A DNA stretch of 64,000 bases from Ga0077555 sp050187415. GTDB taxonomy: Bacteria; Pseudomonadota; Alphaproteobacteria; Rhizobiales; Hyphomicrobiaceae. Numbering within the stretch: the first letter of the stretch is position 1; each line of letters opens with the position of its first letter. The translations under genes and the position numbers were made by a program. Location of the stretch: the NCBI GenBank assembly GCA_050187415.1, contig JBFWXN010000009.1, positions 44,999 through 108,998 of the forward strand, given 5' to 3'. The notes under the pieces are model-generated. The model did no database searches. It was not told where the DNA came from and saw only the letters and a list, made by a program, of their open reading frames with translations. Below are positions 42,784 to 51,648 of the stretch, one piece after another.

Positions 42784-43080
42784 ATGGCTGCTATCGCGAA
42801 AACGTCAAAGGCGAAGACCACCAAGGCTCGCACCTCGGCCCGCAAGACGGTCAAGGCTGCCGCCAGCACGAAGCGTTCGGGCACCGCTCGCCGCGCCGTG
42901 AAGTCCACGAAGGTCGCAAAGGCCCCGAAGACCACGAAGGCTCGTGCGGCTTCCGTGAAGCGCACCACGAAGAAGGCCGCCCCGCGCAAGACCGTTGCGA
43001 AGGCCAAGGCCGCTCCCCGTAAGGTCGCTGCGAAGGCCAAGGCTGCCCCGCGCGCCCGCAAGGCGAAGGCCTCCAAGTAA
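42784..43080 (+). CDS. histone-H1-like DNA-binding protein
   Basis: A 98-residue protein almost wholly of Lys, Ala, Arg, Thr and Ser, with degenerate repeats such as KAKAAPRKVAAKAKAAPR in the second half. No folded domain is expected. It resembles HctB/AlgP/BpH1-type nucleoid proteins that compact DNA. ATG at 42784 follows AAGGAGATTGAA. It is a longer analogue of the 30-residue peptide 575 bases upstream, in a separate unit with its own AT-rich promoter region. Confidence 0.8.
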   Translation: MAAIAKTSKAKTTKARTSARKTVKAAASTKRSGTARRAVKSTKVAKAPKTTKARAASVKRTTKKAAPRKTVAKAKAAPRKVAAKAKAAPRARKAKASK

Positions 43081-43211
43081 TCCTGCGTTGGCGAGGTGGA
43101 GCGCATCAGCGCTCCGACCGCTCGCCTGAATTCCCGGCTGGCATTCCGCGCTAATGCGGATGCTGGCCGAATTTCGTTTAGGCTTCAGGGTTTACGCCGG
43201 CGTTTCGATCT

Positions 43212-43991
43212 TCAGACGCGCCGCTCGACCATCAGTTTTTTCAGCTCGGCGATCGCTTTCGCGGGGTTGAGCCCCTTCGGGCACGCTTTGGCGCAATTCA
43301 GGATGGTATGGCACCGGTAGAGCCGGAACGGGTCCTCGATATTGTCGAGCCTGTCGCCGGTGGCCTCGTCGCGCGAATCGATCACCCATCGATAGGCTTG
43401 CAATAGTGCTGCCGGGCCGAGATAGCGATCGTCGTTCCACCAGTAGCTCGGGCAGGACGTCGAGCAGCAGGCGCACAAAATGCACTCGTACAGTCCATCG
43501 AGCTTCTCGCGATCCTCACGCGCTTGCTTCCACTCCTTCGGCGGCGTCGGCGTCGTTGTCTGGAGCCAAGGCTCGATCGAGCGGTGTTGCGCGTAGAAGT
43601 TCGTGAGGTCCGGGACGAGGTCCTTCACGACTTGAAGGTGCGGAAGAGGATAGATCTTCACCGCGCCAGTCACGTCATTGATGGCTTTCAGGCAGGCGAG
43701 AGTGTTCGTGCCGTCGATATTCATCGAGCATGAGCCGCAGATGCCCTCCCGGCACGACCGACGGAAGGTCAGCGACGGGTCGATCTCGTTCTTGATCTTG
43801 ATGAGCGCGTCGAGAACCATGGGGCCGCACTGGGACAGGTTCACGTGATAGGTGTCGATATGCGGCCCCGCATCGTCGTCGGGGCTCCAACGATAGATAC
43901 GGAACTCTTTCCAGTCGCCCTTGCCCTCGGGCCGGTTCCAGGACTTGCCGGTCGTCATTTGTGAGTTCTTGGGCAGCGTGAGCTGGACCAT
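43212..43991 (-). CDS. sdhB: succinate dehydrogenase iron-sulfur subunit
   Basis: A 259-residue subunit linking the flavoprotein to quinone in complex II. The [2Fe-2S] ligands are in SCREGICGSCSMNIDG with a further Cys in TLAC; the [4Fe-4S] and [3Fe-4S] ligands are in CILCACCSTSCPSYW and CHTILNCAKACPKG. Full length for the alphaproteobacterial protein, ending ELKKLMVERRV. sdhC, sdhD and sdhA are not next to it: the gene upstream is the LppC-like gene, so they must lie elsewhere. Confidence 0.95.
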   Translation of the reverse strand: MVQLTLPKNSQMTTGKSWNRPEGKGDWKEFRIYRWSPDDDAGPHIDTYHVNLSQCGPMVLDALIKIKNEIDPSLTFRRSCREGICGSCSMNIDGTNTLACLKAINDVTGAVKIYPLPHLQVVKDLVPDLTNFYAQHRSIEPWLQTTTPTPPKEWKQAREDREKLDGLYECILCACCSTSCPSYWWNDDRYLGPAALLQAYRWVIDSRDEATGDRLDNIEDPFRLYRCHTILNCAKACPKGLNPAKAIAELKKLMVERRV

Positions 43992-44142
43992 CGGGCGGCT
44001 CTTTCCGTAAAGTTCAATTCTCGGGCCGGAATGTCTTGGATGGCGCCGCCCAAGTCAACGGTCAGCTGCGTCCGTCAGGGCATTTCCGATGCGTCGGTCG
44101 CGGCAGCGGTAGGGCCAGCGTCATGGGCAAGGTCGAGTCCTG

Positions 44143-45417
44143 TCAGCCGCGCGCAACCTGCGTTGTCGAGCCTGGTTCGCGCACGAGAGCCGGGGTGAAG
44201 CCATTTGCCGGGGCGACCGTGAGGGGTCCCTGCGGCTGGATCTCGAGGACCGCAAGACTGCGCTCGATCGGGCCAGCGGTGGTCAATCGGAAGGCCCCGT
44301 CGATTCCCGAGTAACCCTGTTCCCGCATGAGGTTGGCTGGCGTATATCGCTCGCCTTTCGGCTGGGACGCCAACGCCGAGGCAACGGTCACGGCATCGTA
44401 GGCGAGGCTCGCGAGGCGCGGCGGCATCGCGTTATATGTCTTTGTGAATTTTGCAGAAAATTCCCGCCAACCGCGGGGATCAGCACTCGCGAACCAAGCG
44501 CCCGCGAGCTTGGGCTCGCGAAACACGGCCGGATCGTCCCAGCCGCTCGAGACGATCAGCTTGACGCGCGACGTATCGAGATTGTGGTGACGCAGCATGC
44601 CCGCCAGACGCCTGACGCTATCGCTGGATCCCGGCACGAACAGCGCGTCGATCGGATGCTCGCTGTCCGCCGATGCGTTGATCGCGTCCATCACCTTTTG
44701 GGCGGGCTCCATCATGCTGCTGAGGCCGGCGGGGTAGCGCGCAGCGACGGCGACCCGGCCGCCGCCCTTCGCCACGGTGCGCTCAAAAGCCGACTCCATG
44801 TCGCGGCCGAGTGCATCGTCAGGAATGAGTGCGGCGAAATGGCTGCGCCCGTGCGCCAGAGCATGCCCGACCACGCGGCTGGCCTCGGCTGAAGCGAAGA
44901 AGCTCAGCAGATGGACGCCGCGGCCGGCGTTCGTCGGATCGTTGGAAAAAGCGATGACCGGAACATGAGCGTGTCTGGCGACCGGGGCCACAGCGGCAAC
45001 GGAACTGGCGAGAAGCGGTCCGAGAATAATTTCGCATCCGTCCGCGATCGCGGTCATGGCGGCCTGGGCCGCGCCTTGCGGTGTCCCCTTGTCGTCACGA
45101 ACCACGAGTTGAAGATTGGGACTGTTGCGCTCGAACAGCGCAAGCTCGGCTGCCTGCTTCAGCCCCTTGGCCACAAGTGACATCTGGATGCTGCCTTCCA
45201 AAGGGAGCAGCAGCGCAGCCTTGGCCGTCTCGCGGCCTATCGGACCGGCTTTTAGGGCCGTTGGGCCCATCGCACCTGGCTGTATCGCTGATGTGGCGCC
45301 GAGGTTGCCGCCGTTCGGGCCTGAGCAGGCGCCGAGCAAACCGGCTGAGCCGAGCAGCGTGGTGCTCTGCAGAAGCATCCTGAGTACGTGACGGCGCGTC
45401 GCCTCGTCGTGTCTCAA
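44143..45417 (-). CDS. LppC-like penicillin-binding-protein activator (periplasmic-binding fold)
   Basis: A lipoprotein of about 424 residues with a type I periplasmic-binding-protein fold. It has an RRHVLRM segment, hydrophobic LLQSTTLLGSAGLLGAC with the lipobox Cys, then AALLLPLEGSIQMSLVAKGLKQAAELALF, the usual start of the domain. The TTG at 45417 keeps the positive residues of the signal; ATG at 45378 would remove them. Upstream frames to 45759 look non-coding. Divergent from rsmI and yraN, the conserved order of the yraL-yraM-yraN (rsmI-lpoA-yraN) locus, which supports the LpoA-like assignment. Confidence 0.8.
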   Translation of the reverse strand: MRHDEATRRHVLRMLLQSTTLLGSAGLLGACSGPNGGNLGATSAIQPGAMGPTALKAGPIGRETAKAALLLPLEGSIQMSLVAKGLKQAAELALFERNSPNLQLVVRDDKGTPQGAAQAAMTAIADGCEIILGPLLASSVAAVAPVARHAHVPVIAFSNDPTNAGRGVHLLSFFASAEASRVVGHALAHGRSHFAALIPDDALGRDMESAFERTVAKGGGRVAVAARYPAGLSSMMEPAQKVMDAINASADSEHPIDALFVPGSSDSVRRLAGMLRHHNLDTSRVKLIVSSGWDDPAVFREPKLAGAWFASADPRGWREFSAKFTKTYNAMPPRLASLAYDAVTVASALASQPKGERYTPANLMREQGYSGIDGAFRLTTAGPIERSLAVLEIQPQGPLTVAPANGFTPALVREPGSTTQVARG

Positions 45418-45631
45418 AATGTGGGTTTCCGATTCTCCAGGTACGCGCACATCTTTGAATAGACGCCCGATTCGACAGCGTCGAGCGCCCATTTGGCCAC
45501 ATTCCCGTTTTGCACCGAGGCTCGCTCGATCACGAACACAGCCCTCGTCATGAGCGGAACGTGGCGATCGGCAACCGTCCGTCCATGTACTGGGCGCGAC
45601 AGCGACGCCGCTGCCCGTTATCCTCGATGCC

Positions 45632-46588
45632 ATGCCCAACCGATCCGATCCCAAACCCGAGAGCCGCACATCATCGGCCGAGACGCGTGTCGCTGCCGCG
45701 CCGCCCATCGCACGACGCGTCACCAGCGAGCTGGAGCGCTGGCTTGCCGAGCCGCTCAACCCGGGCCTCTATCTCGTGGCGACCCCGATCGGAAATCTCG
45801 GCGATATAACGCTGCGCGCGTTGGCGGTGCTGGAGCGCGCCGACGTCGTTTACTGCGAAGATACGCGCCACAGCCGGACGCTTCTCGCGCATTTCGGCAT
45901 TGACCGGTTCTTGCGCGCCTACCATGAGCACAATGCGGACGCTGAACGTCCGAGAGTCCTGGACGAGCTCGCTCGTGGACGCATCGTCGCCTTGATCTCC
46001 GACGCCGGCACCCCCCTGGTCTCGGACCCAGGCTTCAAGCTCGTGCGGGAGGCCATTGCCGCCGGCGCCCATGTCACCGTTATACCGGGTGCATCATCGG
46101 TGATATCAGCGGTCGCCGTGTCGGGTCTGCCGACCGACCGCTTTCATTTCGCAGGCTTCCTCCCGTCGAGGGAGGGGCCGAGGCGCAGCCGGCTCGGTGA
46201 ACTGGCAGGCCTGCCGGCGACGTTGGTTCTATTCGAGGCCCCTAACCGCCTCGCCGCGGCGCTCTCCGATATTGCTGAGGTTTTGGGTGGTCAGCGCGAA
46301 GTCGCGGTCGCCCGCGAGCTGACCAAGCGCTTCGAGGAGGTGCGACGCGGCACGGCGGCGGAGCTGTCGATCTGGGCCGAGGCCGAGCCACCGCGCGGCG
46401 AGATCGTGATCCTTGTTGGACCGTCCGCTCCGCACGAGCCGACCGACGAAGAGATCGAGTCGGCAATTTCCGCGCTGATGCCAGCGACGAGCGTCAAGGA
46501 TGCCGCGAAGGCGGTCGCTAGCCGGCTCGGCATTTCGCGTTCGCGCGCCTATGACATCGGCCTGCTCATCAAGAAGCGCGCCCCGTGA
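45632..46588 (+). CDS. rsmI: 16S rRNA (cytidine(1402)-2'-O)-methyltransferase
   Basis: A 318-residue tetrapyrrole-methylase-fold enzyme that methylates the ribose of C1402 in 16S rRNA with SAM. Clear motifs: LYLVATPIGNLGDITLRAL, VYCEDTRHSRTLL, LISDAGTPLVSDPG and VIPGASSVISAV. The first 45 residues are a variable extension. The C-terminal helical segment with KDAAKAVASRLGISRSRAYD is the usual RsmI tail. Its stop overlaps the yraN start in GTGA. Confidence 0.93.
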   Translation: MPNRSDPKPESRTSSAETRVAAAPPIARRVTSELERWLAEPLNPGLYLVATPIGNLGDITLRALAVLERADVVYCEDTRHSRTLLAHFGIDRFLRAYHEHNADAERPRVLDELARGRIVALISDAGTPLVSDPGFKLVREAIAAGAHVTVIPGASSVISAVAVSGLPTDRFHFAGFLPSREGPRRSRLGELAGLPATLVLFEAPNRLAAALSDIAEVLGGQREVAVARELTKRFEEVRRGTAAELSIWAEAEPPRGEIVILVGPSAPHEPTDEEIESAISALMPATSVKDAAKAVASRLGISRSRAYDIGLLIKKRAP

Positions 46589-46980
46589 GCCGCCGGCCGA
46601 CGCGTGACACCCAGGCCCGATATGACGAGCGCCGGGCACGGTTGCGCCGAGGGCTGCTCGCCGAGATGATCGCCTCGGTCCTGCTCATGGCGAAGGGCTA
46701 TCGAATTCTGGCGCGGCGTCATCGCACGCCCTTCGGCGAGGTCGATCTGATTGCCGCTCGAGGCCGCCGACTGGCGTTTGTCGAAGTAAAGCGTCGCGCC
46801 AGCATCGCAGAGGCCGAGGCTTCGCTCACGCCCACTCAGGCCGCGAGGATCGGACGAGCCGCCGACCATTGGCTCGACCGCAATCCCGCACATCGCGGAG
46901 CAGAGATCGGGCTGGATGCGATCTTGGTGGTGCCAAGGCGCTGGCCCTCGCACCGTCGAAATGCGCTGGACACGCTGTAG
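46585..46980 (+). CDS. yraN: YraN/UPF0102 family endonuclease-like protein
   Basis: A 131-residue protein of the UPF0102 family with a restriction-endonuclease-like fold. The core is GYRILARRHRTPFGEVDLIAARGRRLAFVEVKRR, which carries the E/D-(x)-E-x-K pattern of that fold (GEVDLIA, then EVKRR). It starts with GTG in the rsmI stop codon. Role uncertain; in some bacteria linked to DNA repair or recombination. Confidence 0.9.
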   Translation: MSRRPTRDTQARYDERRARLRRGLLAEMIASVLLMAKGYRILARRHRTPFGEVDLIAARGRRLAFVEVKRRASIAEAEASLTPTQAARIGRAADHWLDRNPAHRGAEIGLDAILVVPRRWPSHRRNALDTL

Positions 46981-46986
46981 CGCAAT

Positions 46987-47925
46987 CTAATCGGAGATGC
47001 CGGCTTCGCCCGTTGGCGTGCCGCATGTTTTGTCCGCTTCTTCGACAATCCAGCTGACGAAAGCTTTGACGTTCGGTCGCCGGGCGTGGGCCTCGGGACA
47101 GACGAGGACAAAGGCGCGGTCGGTCGGAAGCTCGAGCGAGAATGGTGCAACGAGCCTCCCCGTCCTGAGATCGTCGTGGGCGAGCGATTTGTGGGCGAGA
47201 AGGACCCCCGCCCCTTCGACCGCCGCCTCGAGCGCATGGTCCGGGCTCGAGAACCTGAGACCCCGCGCCAGATTGATGCCCTCAACTCCGGCAGCCGCCA
47301 GCCAGTCGCCCCATGTGGGCAGCCCGGTCAGCGAGCCGAGAAGATCGTCGTGGATCAGCGGCACCTTCGCCAGATCGGCAGGCTCCGAGATGTGATGCTC
47401 GGCGATCAGGCGCGGGCTCGCCACTGGCACGAGCGTAATCCCGATCAGCCGCTTGGACCAAAGGCCGCGAGTTTCCGTCCGGCTGTTACGGATCGCGATA
47501 TCGACGCCATCGGTCGTGAAATTCGCCAGTCCCTGCGTCGCAGAGATACGTGCGTCGATATCCGGGTTGGCCATCAGAAATCGGTAGAGGCGCGGCGCCA
47601 GCCATTTGGCGGTAAAGCCGGGTGGCGCCGACACCACCAGAACCTTGTCGTTGGGTGCTCTGTCCACCAATTCAACAGTTTGGCGGATTTGCAGGAAGGC
47701 CGCGTGAAGGCCGGGATAGAGCACGAGCCCGGCCGGCGTTAACTCGATTGCACGCACCTTTCGGACGAAAAGCCGTTGTCCGAGGAAGTCCTCGAGGCCC
47801 TTGATCTGATGGCTGAGCGCGGCGGGCGTGACGGACAGCTCCTCCGCCGCCTGCGTGAACGAGAGATGCCGTGCGGTCGCCTCGAAGGCGCGCAGAGCAT
47901 TCAGGGGTGGTAACGGTCTGGCCAT
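46987..47925 (-). CDS. LysR family transcriptional regulator (GcvA-like)
   Basis: A 312-residue LTTR. The N-terminal winged helix-turn-helix is LNALRAFEATARHLSFTQAAEELSVTPAALSHQIKGLE; the C-terminal part is a substrate-binding domain with typical VSAPPGFTAKWLAPRL. The GcvA-subgroup arrangement (LPPLNALRAFEAAAR at the start) is seen. ATG at 47925 starts the conserved block; the frame runs open to 48609 without coding character. Divergent from the small gene at 48175, a candidate target. Confidence 0.92.
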   Translation of the reverse strand: MARPLPPLNALRAFEATARHLSFTQAAEELSVTPAALSHQIKGLEDFLGQRLFVRKVRAIELTPAGLVLYPGLHAAFLQIRQTVELVDRAPNDKVLVVSAPPGFTAKWLAPRLYRFLMANPDIDARISATQGLANFTTDGVDIAIRNSRTETRGLWSKRLIGITLVPVASPRLIAEHHISEPADLAKVPLIHDDLLGSLTGLPTWGDWLAAAGVEGINLARGLRFSSPDHALEAAVEGAGVLLAHKSLAHDDLRTGRLVAPFSLELPTDRAFVLVCPEAHARRPNVKAFVSWIVEEADKTCGTPTGEAGISD

Positions 47926-48174
47926 GGATGATTGAGTTTTCCTAATGGGGGGCCGCAGGAATGATCGTTTGTCATGCGCTTCAATGCAACATATCTCTAA
48001 TCCATCGAAGACGGGGTTATGCAGCGCGATACGGTGAAAATCCGGGCAAGCGCAAAGCAAACGCCACGTTGGTAGGCCGAGCGGAAGGGTCCGCCGGAGT
48101 TGAGATGAGCAAGCAACTCTCCCGACCGAGGACGAAGAGCCCGGCATGGAGATGATGAGCAAGGGTGAGATGTG

Positions 48175-48414
48175 ATGAGCACATATGAGGCGCGCTGCGC
48201 GACGGCTACCAGACGCGGGTCCTTCGGCGTTGATGGATTGGCCAAGTCTTTCGTGACGCCGGAGCAGGTCGACGCGGCCGTCCTTCGGGGACGCAGGGAG
48301 CGGTCGCTGGCGGTGTGGTCGGTACTGCGGGCGGTGTTCGGACGTCCGGGCCTGCGCGACAATAGCGGCCACGGCGCAGCAACTGCCGAACACGGCGCTG
48401 CGCCGACGCGTTAA
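48175..48414 (+). CDS. small protein of unknown function
   Basis: A 79-residue protein starting with ATG 48175 after AAGGGTGAGATGTG. It has an aliphatic mid-region (LRGRRERSLAVWSVLRAVFG) followed by an Ala/Gly-rich tail ending APTR, and no membrane helix long enough to be sure. Family not recognised. It is divergent from the LysR gene, and a strong terminator lies downstream at 48469. Confidence 0.5.
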   Translation: MSTYEARCATATRRGSFGVDGLAKSFVTPEQVDAAVLRGRRERSLAVWSVLRAVFGRPGLRDNSGHGAATAEHGAAPTR

Positions 48415-48468
48415 GCACTTCGACAGGAGGCGCTCCCTCCCCCCGATGCAACCGTCTCCTGTCGCTCT

Positions 48469-48501
48469 GGGGCTGGCCGAAAGGCCGGCCCCTTCTCTCT
48501 T
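48469..48501 (+). terminator. Rho-independent terminator
   Basis: A 10-bp stem GGGGCTGGCC (48469-48478) and GGCCGGCCCC (48483-48492) with a GAAA loop, then TTCTCTCTT. It follows the small gene at 48175 and faces ftsX. Confidence 0.78.
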
Positions 48502-48514
48502 CGTGCAGTCGCGC

Positions 48515-49675
48515 CTAGCGCTGGTTCTCGAGAATGCTGTAGACGCCGAAACGCGACGTGAGCATGCAAAGCGCCGAAATGACGATGACGACAACGACCA
48601 GCACGCCATAGCCGGCCATGTCGAGGACGCCGGCCCCGAATAGGCGCCGCACCTCGGCCATCGTCACGACGTTGCCGCCGAGCAGTTCCATGCCCATGGG
48701 CATCAGCATAAAGACGAGCATCGCAAATCCCGCCCCGACCAACCCGGCGCGTATGCCGAGCCTGAGGAAGTGTCGCTCGAACTCGCGGGCGATATAGTGG
48801 TCGGTGGCGCCGACCAGATGCAGCACTTCGACGATTTCGCGATTCGAGGCCATCGAGCTACGCGTCGCCGACACGATGATGGCCGTCGTGGCAGCCCCGA
48901 CCAGCATCAGGATGCCCAGTCCGCCAAGGGCGAGCGATCTCGTCACTGTTCTGATCTGCTGCTGCCAGTGACGGTGATCGTCGAGAATTGCACCTGGCAG
49001 TTCCGTCGCGAGCTGGCCGCGAAGACGTTCGAGATCGGGTGGCGTTCCGCGATCGATCTCGACCGCGATAAGGCGCGGAATCGGTAACGACTTCAGAGCA
49101 TCGCTCTTACCCAGCCACGGCTCTACCAGCGCAGCAGATTCGTCGTGACTCAGCGGTCTGACGGCACGAATGCCTTGTTGCTTGGCCAGAAACGCCGCCG
49201 CATCTCGCACCGACTTTTCGATGTCGCCGCGCTCCTTGGGCTCAATCTGGACCGTTACCTCGCTGGCGATGTCTCGCAGCCAGGCGGATGCCGACTGATT
49301 GACCATGTAGACGAAGCCGGCGGTTAGGCACGCCAGGAAGCACATGATGGCGATCACAAGTGTCAGCGATCGGCTCGTGACCGACCCAGCCGGGACCACC
49401 GCCGCGCCCACAGCGGAGCGGCGCCTCGCCTTGTCGGTCGGTGCCCCATCCGGCCTGAGTTCGGGATCGAAGACGTCGTCTCGCGCGTATTGCTCGCGCG
49501 TGTCCTCGGGCTCCTGCCATTGCGAAACGTGCGCCCGATGCGCCTCTGCGTCTGGCGCCTCCAGCGGCTCCGAGACCGGATGACTATACGGGTTCTCGTG
49601 GGTGCGTGCCCGCGGCATTGAGGGCGGAGGCGGCATCGGTGGCCCGCCAGGCGGCCTGTCATATGTTCCTGACAT
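48515..49675 (-). CDS. ftsX: cell-division ABC transporter permease FtsX
   Basis: Membrane partner of FtsE that couples the divisome to peptidoglycan hydrolases. It is 386 residues, longer than E. coli FtsX, owing to a Pro/Glu-rich cytoplasmic extension of about 100 residues. Then membrane segment 1 (SLTLVIAIMCFLACLTAGFVYM), an extracytoplasmic domain (about 125-240) and three more membrane segments with the FtsX core (EIVEVLHLVGATDHYIAREFERHFLR). Starts at ATG 49675 and overlaps the ftsE stop by 17 bases. The terminator at 48469 lies just beyond its stop on the other strand. Confidence 0.9.
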   Translation of the reverse strand: MSGTYDRPPGGPPMPPPPSMPRARTHENPYSHPVSEPLEAPDAEAHRAHVSQWQEPEDTREQYARDDVFDPELRPDGAPTDKARRRSAVGAAVVPAGSVTSRSLTLVIAIMCFLACLTAGFVYMVNQSASAWLRDIASEVTVQIEPKERGDIEKSVRDAAAFLAKQQGIRAVRPLSHDESAALVEPWLGKSDALKSLPIPRLIAVEIDRGTPPDLERLRGQLATELPGAILDDHRHWQQQIRTVTRSLALGGLGILMLVGAATTAIIVSATRSSMASNREIVEVLHLVGATDHYIAREFERHFLRLGIRAGLVGAGFAMLVFMLMPMGMELLGGNVVTMAEVRRLFGAGVLDMAGYGVLVVVVIVISALCMLTSRFGVYSILENQR

Positions 49676-50315
49676 AGCCGTCGTGCAGCTCCAGTCGCGG
49701 CGCCTTGAACTGGCGCATCAGCTGATGATCGTGGGTCGCAATGATGACAGAGGTACCCAGCCGGTTGAGTTCGATGAAAAGACGCAGCAGGCGCCGCGCC
49801 ATTTGCGGGTCGACGTTTCCTGTCGGCTCGTCTGCCAGCAGCAGCTCGGGCTTGCCGATCACGGCTCTGGCGATGGCGGCCCGCTGCTTTTCGCCGCCCG
49901 AGAGAACGGACGGGTAGTCGTCCATCCGGTCACCCAGGCCAACCCATTGCAACAAGTCCGTCACATCCTCGCGATAGTCAGCCTCGCGCTTGCCGACAAC
50001 CTTCAACGGCAAGGCTACGTTTTGCCACGTCGTGAGATGGTCGAGCAGTCGGAAGTCCTGGAACACGATGCCAATCCGACGTCTGAGTCTGGCGCGATCC
50101 TGCGCGCCGATGTGAGTCACGTCTTGCGAGAAGAGCGTGAATTGTCCCCGCGTCGGCAATTGTGCCAGAAACATCATGCGCAGCAGCGATGTCTTGCCCG
50201 CACCCGACGGCCCGGTCAGGAAATGGAAGGCGCCCGCTGGGACATGAAAAGACACGTCGTGGAGCACCTCGCGCCCGCGACCGTATCTCAATCCCACGTT
50301 TTGCAGCCTGATCAC
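49659..50315 (-). CDS. ftsE: cell-division ABC transporter ATP-binding protein FtsE
   Basis: A 218-residue ATPase of the FtsEX complex. Walker A GPSGAGKTS, Q-loop FQDFRLL, ABC signature LSGGEKQRAAI, Walker B LLLADEPTG and the switch His in IATHDH are all present, with the FtsE-type DEPTGNVD. Its gene overlaps ftsX by 17 bases, the typical operon order. The 276 bases between it and hpt hold a divergent promoter region. Confidence 0.95.
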   Translation of the reverse strand: MIRLQNVGLRYGRGREVLHDVSFHVPAGAFHFLTGPSGAGKTSLLRMMFLAQLPTRGQFTLFSQDVTHIGAQDRARLRRRIGIVFQDFRLLDHLTTWQNVALPLKVVGKREADYREDVTDLLQWVGLGDRMDDYPSVLSGGEKQRAAIARAVIGKPELLLADEPTGNVDPQMARRLLRLFIELNRLGTSVIIATHDHQLMRQFKAPRLELHDGYVRNI

Positions 50316-50591
50316 GTCGCTCCCGTCCCCGCCACGACCAGAAGCCTCGGTCCCGCCTCGATGCGGGCCAGCATCTGGCCTATATGCGGGATTGCCTCGG
50401 CCCGATCAATTGCTGAGCATTGTGGCGCCGATAAGAGTGGAAAACTTGGGGCCTGCCTCTGCTACAAGTGTCATTGGGACCCGCTATGCCGTCGCAGTCG
50501 GCCTTGCCGCCATCTTTTCGTCGGCACGAGCGGATTTCCTGAAATCGAGTCGGATGCCGCAACTGGCGCCTGATCCTGGAGACAAGACGCG

Positions 50592-51140
50592 ATGACGCCG
50601 ACAGCGACGATGGATGCGTCCGTCGAGGTTCTGTTTTCAGCCGAGGACATATCGGGGCGCATAGCGGAGCTGTGTCGCGAGATTATGGCCCAGGGGCTGC
50701 ACAATCCCCTTGTCGTGCCGATCCTGACCGGCAGCTTTGTTTTCTCCGCCGACCTGTTGCGTGGCCTCTGCGCCGCTGGCATGGCACCCGAGGTTGATTT
50801 CATGACTCTCGCCAGCTATCGCCGCGGCACTCGCTCGTCGGGGAGTGTCGATATCTTGCGCGACATGGAACTCGATGTCGCCGACCGGGATGTGCTGCTG
50901 GTCGACGACATTCTCGACACCGGCCGTACCTTGGCCTACGCCAAGGACCTCGTAGCAGCCCGCGGCGCGCGACGCCTGCTCTCCTGCGTCCTGCTCAACA
51001 AGCGTGTTCGGCGCGCGGTAGCCATCGAAGCCGATTTCGTCGCCTTCGATTGTCCGCCCGTATTCGTTGTCGGCTACGGCATGGACCTTGCCAATCGTTA
51101 TCGCGAGCTGCCGTTCGTCGGTCGCATGGCTGGTAGATGA
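50592..51140 (+). CDS. hpt: hypoxanthine phosphoribosyltransferase
   Basis: A 182-residue type I PRTase that makes IMP (and GMP) from PRPP and a purine base. The PRPP-binding motif is VLLVDDILDTGRTL, the flexible-loop region contains SYRRGTRSSGSV, and PILTGSFVFSADLLRGL carries the PPi loop. The family signature FVVGYGMDLANRYRELPFVG ends the protein. Starts at ATG 50592; an ATG at 50610 is an alternative. Confidence 0.92.
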   Translation: MTPTATMDASVEVLFSAEDISGRIAELCREIMAQGLHNPLVVPILTGSFVFSADLLRGLCAAGMAPEVDFMTLASYRRGTRSSGSVDILRDMELDVADRDVLLVDDILDTGRTLAYAKDLVAARGARRLLSCVLLNKRVRRAVAIEADFVAFDCPPVFVVGYGMDLANRYRELPFVGRMAGR

Positions 51141-51194
51141 CTTCGCCGTCGTATCGCGTTCCCGCCTCAACCCTTGACGGCTTCCGGAGGTCAG

Positions 51195-51551
51195 ATGGCA
51201 CGCATTCTTCTTGCAGACGATGACAAGGGCACCCGCGATGTAGTGCGCCGGGCGCTCGAGCTCGACGGACATAAGGTCGTGACCGCCGACGATGGCAGCG
51301 AGGCCCAGTCACTGATGCAGCCGGGTGGATTTGATTTGCTTGTCACCGATGTGCAGATGCCCGGCCTCGATGGCATAACGCTGGCAAAAGAGGCCGTGGC
51401 GCGTCATCGAGGCCTGCGGGTCGTGCTGATGTCGGCCTATGCCGACGGTCTGGACCTTGCGGCACCACTCGTGTCGGGCGGCGCCCGGGTTCTCGTGAAG
51501 CCGTTTGCTATCGACCGTATTCGCGCCGAGGTGCGTGCAGCGCTCGCATGA
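51195..51551 (+). CDS. cpdR: CpdR-like single-domain response regulator
   Basis: A 118-residue receiver domain without output domain. Acidic pocket ADDD near the N-terminus, phosphoacceptor Asp in LLVTDVQMPGLDG, Ser/Thr in VLMSAYAD, and Lys in VLVKPFAID. The size and the sequence ARILLADDDKGTRDVVRRALELDGH are close to CpdR, which controls ClpXP-dependent proteolysis in Caulobacter and relatives. ATG at 51195 has CCGGAGGTC upstream. It follows hpt at 54 bases and may share its promoter. Confidence 0.83.
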   Translation: MARILLADDDKGTRDVVRRALELDGHKVVTADDGSEAQSLMQPGGFDLLVTDVQMPGLDGITLAKEAVARHRGLRVVLMSAYADGLDLAAPLVSGGARVLVKPFAIDRIRAEVRAALA

Positions 51552-51648
51552 CCGGACCCGAGCGTCTTGCAACGCAGCGATCTGAACGCCCCACTTGACG
51601 CCGATCCTTTCGCCGGATGAGCTTCAGGCCGACAGGGAGGAAGCGAGC

